The notes below the pieces were generated by a model. That model saw only the letters and a list, made by a program, of their open reading frames with translations, was not told the DNA's origin and did not search any database. Shown one piece after another: positions 23,526 through 34,650 of a stretch of 64,000 bases of DNA (position 1 is the stretch's first letter; each line of letters opens with the position of its first letter). The DNA is from Sclerurus mexicanus (Eukaryota; Chordata; Aves; Passeriformes; Furnariidae), in the NCBI GenBank assembly GCA_013396755.1, contig VWZF01004809.1, positions 310,001 to 374,000 on the forward strand. The letters are read 5' to 3'. The translations under genes and the position numbers were made by a program.

Positions 23526-26020
23526 AACCAAATGCCTCCCAGAGGACACAAATTAGTCTGCTGCAAACACCAGCAAAAAGCTCAGCTCTACTAAAGTGGA
23601 AGGCAGATCCTAGCTTAAACCCCAGAGTACAGGGAAAGAAGACAAAAGCAATGGTCTCCTAAGATCTGCATATTGAACTAGCTTTGTTACATATTTAAAT
23701 TGACCCTGAAAATTACCTACTTCTGTCTCTTGGTTAATATCCTCCTCAATTTCTCTTGTAAATGAAACGAGACAGTTCATCTTCTGAGGGTAAATAACAT
23801 GAAGCAATTCCTGCTCTAGCACCATGCCATGCTTATGGCACTTTAAAATGCCTGGTCAGCAACAATTAGTAAATCAATATACATTTTTAACAAGACCAGC
23901 CACATAAAAATATTAAAGACTGTTATTAAAAAAGTTACTTTAAAACAGCACCTGCCCCTGATACTCCTCTCTGTCTCCAGACTACATGAGAATTGGCAAA
24001 ACCCTCACAAAAAAACCCACAGGATGGCCTCACTAACTTTGGGGAATTTATAAGAGAAATTTGCCTGCCCAAGCAAGTGCTTGACATTCAAAAATAACCT
24101 CCCGAAACATAACCAGTGTGCAAGAGTTCAGTCAACTAATGGGCTTTAACTAGGCAAAACTGGGACATTTTTATGGTGAAATTGACAGCTTTGGCTTCAC
24201 GCTTCATCTTTTAAATGCCACCTACACCTCAGCTGGGGCACATCAATAGCACCATTGATTTTTTTTCACTCCAGTGAAATTACTTATTTTCTGCACTTGC
24301 ACTGTTACTGCAAAATTAAAGCAACTATTTGGACACTTGAGACCATTAGTTCAGTCCTCTTTTAAGGTACGTGCCTTGACTACACCTCTGCATATGGTTA
24401 AAGCTCTATTGTTATCTGTTCATGGCTCCTTTCCTTGTCTCCTACTGAAACTATCACTCAAAAAGCCCAATATGACAAACAGCAATTATATTCTTTATAA
24501 ATTGAAGAGAACATGGAGGAAAACTATAACATGGATCAGTTGTCATGCTGGTTTCTTCCTTCTCACTGTTGATAATCATTTCAAACATTATCCAAGTTAT
24601 TACTTGACAGTTTTTGTGCTTCCACTGCTCCAAAATTGCTTCTTCCGTAGCTAGAAAGCCTTTTTAACTGCAGGTGTGTTAAGGAAGCAGCTTTGATCTA
24701 ACAATCATGTCCAAATCCTGTATGTTCTCTGGCCTTTATTTGGTAACAGTATTCTGCTAATAATGGTCTAATGATGTCCACAGGACAGGTCACTACAACA
24801 CAAAACCTTCTTTGTGAGCTGAAGTCTACAATATTGTCAGCTGTCCCATTTAGGTTTTTCCTCTGTCATTTGGATCTCACCCCTTAAGCAAGAAGGATAA
24901 GCGCACGTCCTTTATGAAGCTATAGCTTCCCTTCTGAAGCATTTATAGCCGTCCATACAGCTTGCAGTATGATGTTAGGAAAACATGGGATTTTAAACAT
25001 GAATTGGTTATTCAAACATAGGCTGCCCTCCACAGTGAAGGGAAGTCTTTCCCCTTACCACGATATGCCAGCAGATGATGCCTAACGTTCGGTAGGACTG
25101 AGTGCCTCGGGGTTATAAAACTGGGATGTATTTTTAATTGAACACATCACTCTCCTAGAAAAGCTAGAAAAGGGTCTCTGTTATTATGTACATGAAGCTA
25201 GGCATTTTCTTACTTTTTAACAAAATGCTAGATGCTAGCACACTGAAACAGGACTGGTTACTTTACAAATAAACTAATCTTAAATGCATTGTTTACATTT
25301 TTCAAAGCAACACTGTTGTAATAATTAAGCATGAGAACATGTGCACATAATTACTTACAGTTCCAATACCTCAAATTTATGTAGCTTAAAAAAAAAATAA
25401 ATAAACCCATCTATTAATTTGGCTTGTGTTGCCATTAACCCTCAACACTGACAGCATTCCTGCTTTCTCAGGTCTGCAGAACAGACCTCACCCAGTATCA
25501 CAGCACATGCTGCTCTCAGTGACAGCAGTTCTTCATCGTGACTAGTAGTTGCTGTCTCCTCCAGAGCAGATGGAGGAATCAGCTCCATTCTCTCTCTGAC
25601 CTGACCTCCACTTTGAGGAAAACTTTCAATCCTGTATTGCTACTAACATAAAGAGGTCTGCCATTCCTTTGAAATTACTCTTAAACTCTATCTACTGAGA
25701 AATGGACTATTAATAAGCTACTGTAACAATTCTTGCATTATTTCAACCATTACTTTCAAAAGAAAATTGTATGCCTGACTGATTTCAGTATAAGGCTTTT
25801 TTTCCTTTCAATTCTTTCACCCAAAAAACTTTTCCTTGTGTGGCTATTTGTCCTGTTAACTGTTTACAGATCACCTGCACTGAATCCATCTTTCTCTGCA
25901 CATTCCCATTCCAGCGCTGAGAAAAGCTGCACCAAAGCCTTTACACACCTTACTAACACTTCACAGTTTTTTACACAATGCAAAGGTAGTTATTTAGATT
26001 AGTCAAGAGACAAAAAAATT

Positions 26021-26070
26021 GCTAGCTATATACATAGAGATTTCTGCTAGCTATATACACAGAGATTTCT
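26021..26070. repeat. 25-bp tandem duplication, two copies
   Basis: Copy 1 (26,021-26,045) and copy 2 (26,046-26,070) share GCTAGCTATATACA and AGAGATTTCT and differ at one base (T versus C). They abut exactly. Confidence 0.95.
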
Positions 26071-26601
26071 ATTTGCCTCTTATAAATACAAGGGATTTAT
26101 TTGTTCCAAAAGCTTGCAAATGTTGATTACCCTGACTGCCGTAGAGGCTGGACATGTGTGAGGATTTGGAGTCTATCCTTACTGAACACGAAGCTAACTA
26201 AAGCAGCTTAGACAAGATCTTTTATTTGATGGCAGAGAACTAATCTTGGATGCAATACAATGTATGCAATCTCAAATCATTGTAAGGATTTTATGACCTC
26301 AGTCCTTTTATCATCTGCAAGTTATAATTGCAGCCAGGCTGTAACCCTCATTCTCCTACACTGCGGTGTCCCATCAATTTACAGTACCCAAAGCCAGTGC
26401 CAGTGTTTGAAACAGGCACAGTGAGACCTCTCACTCATCTCTGCCCCCTCAAACAAAGCTGTGGAAATCATCCATCTAAATCCTCCCTGATCGCCTTGCG
26501 GTGATCTCGCTTCCAGAGCTGTTCAAACATATGGGCAGCAATCAGGCCATATCCAACCTCACATTTACCAGAAATGTTTAGAACAGCTCAGTGTCCCCTT
26601 T
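26071..26601. other. Spacer between two tandem duplications
   Basis: Non-coding; no open frame of note and no recognisable repeat. It includes a weak hairpin around GATCGCC/GGTGATC near 26,488. Confidence 0.6.
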
Positions 26602-26659
26602 TTTGTCTGTAATTTCAATTTATACATATGTTTGTCTGCAATTTCAATTTATACATATG
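26602..26659. repeat. 29-bp tandem duplication, two copies
   Basis: Copies 26,602-26,630 and 26,631-26,659 share TTTGTCTG and AATTTCAATTTATACATATG and differ at one base (T versus C). They abut exactly and lie 530 bases from the 25-bp duplication at 26,021. Confidence 0.96.
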
Positions 26660-27079
26660 CCATTCCCTTAAGACATTATTACCCTGTTGAAGTGGAATAT
26701 CATATCTGTATACATTAGAAAAATAATACTGCAACAGAAAATGTGAAAATTCTTGCACGATAAATCCTCTGTGTTTCTTGCAAGGAACACCACAACTTAT
26801 AAAACAAAATGGAAATATATTACCTGGAAGCAAGACAGTACCTCTAATATTAGAAGGGAAACTCTCAGATTTCAGGAGCCTTCATTAAGGAACATTTCGT
26901 AAACTAAACAGATATACAGTATTTTTAAAGCATTTCTGAGAAAATTTTGTTTTATGATCAAGATACTTGAAACCACATTTAAGAAAAATGCTTTGCAGAA
27001 AAGCAAATTTATGATTTGGTCACCCCAGAAGCTGCAACCCTTGTAGCTGATTTCCACTAACTTTACTGCCAGCCAGTGA

Positions 27080-27400
27080 GAACTGCAGAATTTGCAGAGA
27101 AAACCACGGTGCTGACGGATCGGAGTAATTAGAGGCTGACACCAAGTCAGGCAAGATGCTTACACTGTCACTATCGCAGCTCAAGGACTATTTACACAGG
27201 ATCTCTAACACAGAATGAACGCATACATTGAAGAATTATTGCTGTATTTCCCAGCGAACGCATACAAGAAATACAGAAGCATGGATTACACACACAAGGA
27301 AATCTCCGGAGAGAGCAGGAACTTCAAAGGAATAGAGCAGAAAGGATGTCGTTTACTTGCTACGGTAAAAGTCAACATTGCATGCAAGATAGCTTAGACC
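27080..27400. other. CpG-retaining patch in AT-rich DNA, possible conserved element
   Basis: About ten CpG sites are scattered over 320 bases (for example CCACGG, GACGGATCGG, AGCGAACGCAT, CTCCGG) in a neighbourhood where CpG is rare. A 60-codon plus-strand frame (27,215-27,397) runs through it but has no motif. Possible explanations are constrained non-coding sequence, a younger insertion, or an exon of a non-coding transcript. Confidence 0.25.
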
Positions 27401-27559
27401 CACTACGTATTTCCTGAGTTTATTTGGACACACTGCTACTGGATAAAGATGATGTGAATATAAAGCCTAATTCTGGACAAAGGATTTAAAGATCTGATTA
27501 GAAGAAAGCTAGGAGAAAAAGAATTCTGTTACTTTTGCTGAAATGCATATAAATAAGCA

Positions 27560-27720
27560 TGCAAATACAATGTATATAAAAGTATACTATGTAGTATAAA
27601 TATATATACTTGTATTTATACATCTCAATACATATACAGACTGCAAAATTGTCAAAAAGAGACATTTCTTTCATATTATGTGAATATGAATATATATGCT
27701 TAAGTGTATATATATTTAAA
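27560..27720. repeat. AT-rich tract with TATA-type units
   Basis: Imperfect runs such as ATAAATATATATAC and GTGTATATATATTT, interrupted by about 60 bases of mixed sequence. Likely a decayed (TA)n/(TATG)n microsatellite; easily melted DNA. Confidence 0.7.
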
Positions 27721-29129
27721 AAAGTGAGTACTGCTAATCAGGTTATTATTTCATGCCAACTGTTAGGTTGATTTCAATTACAGCTTAAGCATTAATACAA
27801 CTATAAAGTACATATCAGCAAACACAGTAAGAGTGTTTTTAGGCAAAACCAGTTTAAGTACTCTGATTTATCCTAAAGACACTGCACCCATCATCCCACC
27901 AACATGGCAATTTGTGTTCTATTTGTGGACTCCTCATTAGACATTTCTGAGTTTATGAAAATACAGGATACAGAAAAGCTGGAGTAAAAAGCAAAGCCTA
28001 CTGGGAACTCGTGAACAACAATCAAAATGATCACTTCTGCACTCTAATTTCCATCTCCTCTTCCTGCTTATAATTTCTAAGAGCATATAAATTAATTCTT
28101 TAGTTTCTATACAGGTAGAAATTGCCAACATAACCTTATTTTGTCTTCCTGAAATTGCAAAAAAGGAAACTTCAAGCTATATACTGCTGACACTAAATGC
28201 CAAAGGGTTAGAGGTGCCCAATATGAAATTAACCTTCTTGGTTCTCATCATTGTTTGTGATATCTCTAATCACACTGGGTATGCATTAATTGGATTCAGC
28301 AAAAATCACTTGAGCTTTTAGTGTTCTGAAAGCCTGAACAAATGGATTAGCATGCAGAAATCTGTACCATAAAAAAAAAAAAAAGATAAAGGAAGTACTT
28401 TTATTTCCTTTTGTTGAGCCCACTGAGGGGATTAAAATGATATTTGGTAACTAGAATTATATCAGGATCCCAGACAGTTAACTCTAAGAAAACATAATCT
28501 CGAAGGAATATTTCAGACAAACAAGAAGCTATAAACTAAACATATTCCCTTTAGCTACATAGGAGGAACATATGCAACACACTCTACATCAACTCCAGTT
28601 CTGTCAAATTACTTCTATGCCACAGCTTTCTGCACATATTCTAATTTAAATACGTTAAAACCAAATGAACAGAAAAATATCACTGATTTGTTTGAACCCT
28701 ATTGAGATATTTCCATTAAAAATTAACACCTAGACTTTTTATCACACAATCTATATAACTAATAATTCCTTAAAATTAGATGTGAGAATAAAAGCTTGGT
28801 TGCAATTCCAGGCCTAGAAATGATGATTTTCAATTTCACACCAAGTAAGCAAATGAGAAACAACAACAACAACAAAAAATTTTGCTCTAACTAAATCAAA
28901 GGAATAAAGCCAGCACGGGTACTGAACTGCTCTGGGTAGCACAGGAGACACTAATCTATGGAATTGAGCAGTGATGGGTAACTGCATCTTCATTAGGCAG
29001 GTGTGAACCCGCACTGCTGCCAGGGGTCCTGCCCTGCTGAGCGCAACCTGCTGTGACCAGCTACCTAGGGAGAAAAGGGCTGCAAGCACACTTAGCTCTT
29101 TCAAGTGAAGACACAGTCAAAATGTCTGC
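27721..29129. other. AT-rich non-coding stretch
   Basis: No gene or known repeat seen. An A14 run occurs at 28,371-28,384. Confidence 0.6.
28371..28384. repeat. A14 homopolymer
   Basis: Fourteen consecutive A. Runs of similar length are at 58,372-58,385 (14) and 57,199-57,210 (12). No retroposed gene copy was recognisable upstream of any of them. Confidence 0.97.
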
Positions 29130-29450
29130 GTTTTATTTGACAGAGCTGTTGCTGATGACCAAATATCGGCCCTTTAACTGCTGGCTGCAGGGAGGTGCAG
29201 GCTGATCTGGAATAGCATAATTGACACCGATCTAAAAACACCGCTTTGCCGTGCACAGGAGAAATTATGTTTGCTGATTTTTCTACACAGACTGAAGGAC
29301 AGCTTGGATGATTCATCCTTAAACGGGCACACAAAAGCGGGGGTCTGAATTGAATTTCAACATAATTTCCTTTAAAAGCTTGTTGTGAACAGATAGCTAC
29401 AGTGTATTGTGGCAATGACTGCGAGCAGGACAAACACGATGCGAGCAGTG
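29130..29450. promoter_or_regulatory. Possible conserved non-coding element
   Basis: Mixed-composition DNA of high complexity with retained CpGs (ATATCGGCCC, CACCGATC, AAACACCGCTTTGCCGTGC, AACGGGC, AAGCGGGG, ACACGATGCGAGC) between AT-rich flanks. A minus-strand frame of 110 codons covers 29,101-29,433 but has no recognisable domain. The texture is typical of constrained vertebrate enhancers; alternatives are a coding exon of an unrecognised gene or chance. No alignment was possible. Confidence 0.25.
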
Positions 29451-32400
29451 AAAGTATAAATGCATAGGACTAGTCTGATGCTGGAGATGGGGAAAGCAAG
29501 GGCTCATTTCTGGTTTTGTAGCATCAATTTAACTCTTTGCAAGTATAACTGCTTTGCAGCAGCAACGCTGGACTCCCTCAAGCCACACTCAAGACTTCTT
29601 CAGTAATTCACAAAGTAATTATGTTCACAAATCAGAAAAAGTACGGTAGCAGCTTAGTATAATTTCTATTTCAGGACCTAGCCATGTTCAGAGCACATTT
29701 GCACATTGTATAGCTCATTCGGTGTTTCGAAGCCATATTGTACAGAGGAAAAATAGCTAATTTATTCAATCCTTTTAGAATTAGATTTCATACTGAAAAC
29801 TTCTGAAAAGCACCTCCAGCTCCCATAGGCTTCAGAGACGCCTGAAATGCAGAAGGGAAACCATCTTTGTAACCTAACATGCACAGATTAAGATCCCCAT
29901 ATTTGAACTTTTCTTGCAGATAAATGAAGAGGCTGTGTGTGAATTAAGGCTCATAGAGGAAAACCTTCAAAATTAGTGTTTATTCAGCAAGAAAAATAAA
30001 TGTTATGTCCACCTTGTGCAGATGAATAAATCTACTTAAGTCAATAAATGCTAATGAAATGAATGGAATTAACATTGATTTCAGGACAGCCAGGGCTTTG
30101 CCCAATGTATTTACTCTAACAAAACTGTATAAACACATTAATTGACTGCAAGGTGAGGGATTTAGAAAGACACAGTATAAATACTGCTGGCATTTTTTTT
30201 AAACCAATACTTTTGACAGAAGCCTTATTGTTATTTGAACTAACTTCTAGATTTTGAATCAAATCAATAAACTATTATTAGCAAGTTCATTTTTATCAAA
30301 CTATACTTTATTCAGTAAAAACACAGCTGCTTTCAATTCACTCACAGCACACGACCAACCACAATTACTGATCTGATGTTGAACTTCGTTGCATTAAACA
30401 TATTTGATTTTTATAATTAATTCATTTTATTTTGAATTTATTCATTTTAATAATTATTCTAAAAAGTTATTTTTGTATCCTGATTGCTTTTAAACTACTT
30501 AATACTTATCAATAAATCTGTAGCTCAGAATAAGTTGTAAATTATATCAAATCTGTGCTTAGGAAAAGAGAAAGATCCAGAATTACGACTTCAAAAGCAG
30601 TGAAAGAATGCTAAGTGAAGCACACATAGCAGTGGCAGGACTTCTTGCTAACTGCAGACTTCATGTAAAATATACATTTTGAGCTTTGAGAAAATGCAAT
30701 CCAATCTCAAGAACAATAATAAGAAAAGAAATACATCAATCATTAAGAAACTATAAAGAGATGTCATCCCATTTCCCTTCTTAAGCTGGCATGTAAATAT
30801 AAAGTACCCATGTTCAAGTAGATTAAAATTATGTCAATGTATAGGGAAAGTTTTCAATAGAAAACTCTGGCTGAAGTCCTAATGACAGCCACTTACAGGC
30901 ACATATAAAATTTAAGAACAATATTTATTTAAGATTTATTATATTAGGGATCTGGGAAGACCTCTCCTTAATCATTTTTTAGCCAGGGTGCCAATATGAT
31001 TTAAAGTCCATTTATGTAAATGTACATATATATCAGAGACCAGAGAGACCCAGACAACTCTGACAACTTTGAAGTAATTCACAGTTGTTATTTTTTTCAT
31101 TTTTAATGATCTTTGATTCCTGAATCACACAGGAAGAGTTACAGGAGTTCACACCAGTTTTCAAATTATAGAAGCCTCTCACCAGTAAAGAGAGATCCAG
31201 ACCATAAGGGGACCATGATTCTTTTATAATGAATTACTAACAGATTTTATACATGACATTAGAAAAAATAACCGTGGTATCCACGGTAAGTGTGAATATA
31301 AATTCACAGACTGCTCTGTTAGGTTTCTTTTATTGGTATGAAATATAGATATAAAAACATATTCCAGCTATATGAGAAATGCAAAGGACTACTAATTCAA
31401 CTAGAGTCAGCAAGATGAACGTGTTACACAACAAAGCCACACTATAAAAGAACCGCAAAGACGTGCAAGACCTTCTGCTTTGTTGAAGCCCCATTTGCCT
31501 CTATCCCATCTGATTCCTATCTCTAAAAATACCACTTGCAGTCTATTGCACTAGATTTCAAGGAACATTCTTAAATAAATCATTGCATGACGGATACTGC
31601 AGAGCATTAAAATTGTTACCCTATGTCCCCCTAAAGCCAGCAGTAAAACTTAGAGATATTTAACATTAACTTTTTTTTTTAATTATAGAAAATATACATT
31701 TGCCTGGTATATTTAAGTAATTTCAAAAGACTGAAAAAAACCCATTAAAAAACTCATAAGTCTATTACTTCATCAAGGTGCCTACGTGATAACTGAAGAC
31801 ATTTCTACTAAGATAGTTTATGCTTTTTAGAATTATGGAAAGGGCAATTAAGTCTTCTCAATTTTTATGAAATCCTTTTATCCTTTCAAACGATTAAATG
31901 CATAATTATAAAATGCTGATTATTAGACTTTATCAAAATATATTTGTCCTGAAGTTTCAAAGCCATGCAGCAGCTTTGTGAATAGCTAAGACAGAGTGTG
32001 AGAAAGGTGATATTATTGTTCTGTCAGACAGGTCAAGCAGGAGAGTTTATTCCTGAAGTTACCAGCACTGTTGCAGCTGACCTGCAGTCTCTGACAGACA
32101 GGTACAGATATGGGTTCAGTGGCCATACAGTGGCTGCTGTACCTGAATTACTGAAATTCCCATAAGGAAAATGAAAAGCATGAAGGCAAGGAGCAGCCAC
32201 TGAGTGTGAATCAGCATTACTGAATTGACTCCTTCTGATACTTCCACTCCCCTCTCCCTGCAAAAGTGTGGTGTAAGAACAAAGTGAACATGAGAAAGAA
32301 AAGAGTTAAATGTTTCTGTTGGAGCCTGGAAAGAAAACATACAGATTAATACAATGATTTTACTTATTGAGTACTTTCAGCATAATTACAGCTATATTAA

Positions 32401-34539
32401 GATTGTCATAGTGAGGCATCAACAGTGCAATCATAATGCCTACATAAAAGGTGACTCATCCGAGCCCTGAAATTCAAGTGAAACACTTACTGTCACTCAA
32501 AATAGTTCAGGAAATGGATGCCAATTTATGCAGCCTAACAGGCTAACTCACTATGCCATTTTAATTATTTTTCATTCAGGCAGATTTTTCTTGGCACACA
32601 GAACCAATGCAATAAGGAGGAATCTCTTTTGAAAAACCACATAGCAAGTTGGTATCAATTAAGGATGTAAGAGGAAAAAACAGAAGATGAAAAAAAAGAA
32701 AAAAAATGTTATTGAAGTTGCTAAATACTAAAGATTTACAGAAAATGGGGAAAAAGGAAAGGAGAGCCTACAGGCCTTTAAAGGTGACTTAACAACTGAA
32801 CGTATTTTGCTGGAAATATGTCTCATGGAGAATTACACAACAATTATTACTAAGACAGTAAGTAAGTGAAATTATAAGCCATTCAAAAGATCAAACAAAC
32901 AAACAAAAAATTCAACACTATTTAGTATTCCGAAAGCATAAAATCTGGGGGGAAAAAATCCACAGATATTTTTATGTAACATCATATATGTCATGTCTGG
33001 GAACATCCAGTGATCTGGGATAGTGACACAGTGACTCTCAATTCACTGGGACATGACTCTTCCAGCAGCTGATCTCCAGCTCAAAGACAAGGCACAGCAA
33101 CACTTCCCTCCTCCCTGCACCTCCCTCCACTCCAGCAAAGCACTGTACCCATTCTCGTTACTCCTTATGCAGACTCCAGGTGCTTTCTGCCCTGTTTGTT
33201 CTCCTACAGGCTCGCAGTATTTTCAGCTACAGAACTATGCATTCACCTCACACAGCAGAAAAGCACAGGGAGATAGTCTTACAATTGATGGGGGTACAAA
33301 AATGACGTTCCTGTGCAGAGACTATTTCAAACTTTCTTAATTGTTGGACAATGTGTATCTTTAAAGCTTTTGGTGAAACACAGGATATTCACCTCCCTAT
33401 TCCACGTGGGATTGGCTAATAAAAGTAGAAAGAGATGCCATAGTAATTGCATACACTTAGATATTGTTTTAGTTTTGAATCAGCCCAATAATGGAATAAG
33501 CTAGAGAACTGTATCAAGGCTTTGTGAATTTAATTTTGATAACATAAAAATCATTATGAGAAAACCTTTGAAAAACCATTTGGAGAAATACATACATCCT
33601 TTACAGGCCCTTCACCATTACGTTTAACTAAACTCGAAAACATTTCAACAAAAGGTAACGTTTTTTTCAGTACTTTCTTGTACTTTTAAAAAATGGTCTA
33701 ATCCATAAAATTTAATCTATAAAGGTATATTGCTGAAGTGTAGACATAATATAGCCAAATGTTCCATTAAACAAAATAATGGTCTGTCATTTTCCTTCAA
33801 TTAATTTCTGAAAAAAATATTTCCAAGTAATATATTCTGATTTTAACAGAATTTTCCATTTTAAAATCAGTCACAAAAATGTATTTCTATAGCATTATCA
33901 TACACCTGAGCTTGCTTTCACAAGACTTGAACCTTTTGGGCTAAACCTATAATCTTAAATAAATGTACTTAATATGCTTAATAGTTTGCCAAGGTCAGTA
34001 ACACACTACTACCTCAAATGCTTTTTGAAATGATTCCTCACCATTATGAAAAAAATACAAGGGAAAATAAATGGCTGAAATTTATGTTACATATTGAGTA
34101 ACTGAGAAGCTAATGACCATCAATTTGTTTATTTGAGAAATACTGAGTTTAACTGTACTGGAATGAAGTATCTGGTAGAAGTAGCAGATATATTGGACAA
34201 ATACTGGCGATTTATCTCCTATGCATGGCAAAGATTTTCAATGGAAAGTGAATTAAAGTGTCTTACTAAGAGCTCAGTTCCTGTGAGTGGTTCACATCAC
34301 ACCGCTCCCTTAGGGCTGGTAATATCAGACAGTTTTTTTAATGTCAGACAGTTATTTTTGCTTGGATGGGAACACAGCAGGAAACTACATCTGTGTATGG
34401 AAATCAGCAACAGACCGAGCCTTCTTCATTTGGGATAGTGAAGTACCTTCAGATAGAGGTTTTTATAAATATTAAACTTGTTAGATTTTCCTTCCAGGTA
34501 CACTGTTAATAATGTAGAAATGTAACCTACACAGTGGCT
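29451..34539. other. AT-rich non-coding stretch
   Basis: No gene seen. About 30,395-30,530 is extremely AT-rich (TTATAATTAATTCATTTTAT, TTTTAATAATTATTCTAAAA) and may behave as a matrix-attachment-like region. A hairpin is at 31,271. Confidence 0.6.
31271..31287. repeat. 7-bp hairpin, ACCGTGG/CCACGGT
   Basis: Perfect 7-bp inverted repeat around TAT, with a CpG in each arm, inside CpG-poor DNA. A palindromic protein-binding site is possible. Confidence 0.75.
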
Positions 34540-34650
34540 GCTTCAAGCAAAGCATCCTTCTCCCAAGCAACATCCCCGGATTAGATTGCGCTAGCCTACT
34601 CTAAAAATAAAGTCACCCATCATGTGGCCTTGCACCAGCTATGAGTAATC
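34540..34650. promoter_or_regulatory. Possible conserved non-coding element
   Basis: High-complexity segment with CCCCGGATTAGATTGCG (GGATTA is an OTX/bicoid-type core), CTCTAAAAATAAAG (MEF2-like) and CACCCATCATGTGGCC. The motif combination is suggestive only; such short motifs are common by chance. Confidence 0.2.

Larger units (their letters stand above)
19401..26020. other. AT-rich non-coding stretch
   Basis: No gene recognised. Frames up to 126 codons (24,274-24,654, plus) lack motifs. It contains a T9(TTTG)n tract at 20,023, a small hairpin at 23,508, and two segments with weak resemblance to old amniote repeats (near 21,770-21,800 and 22,525-22,590). Confidence 0.6.

Noticed and set aside
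24274..24654. 126-codon plus-strand open frame with Cys/Leu-rich content
   Set aside because: No domain or hydrophobic segment pattern that is convincing; expected by chance in 64 kb.
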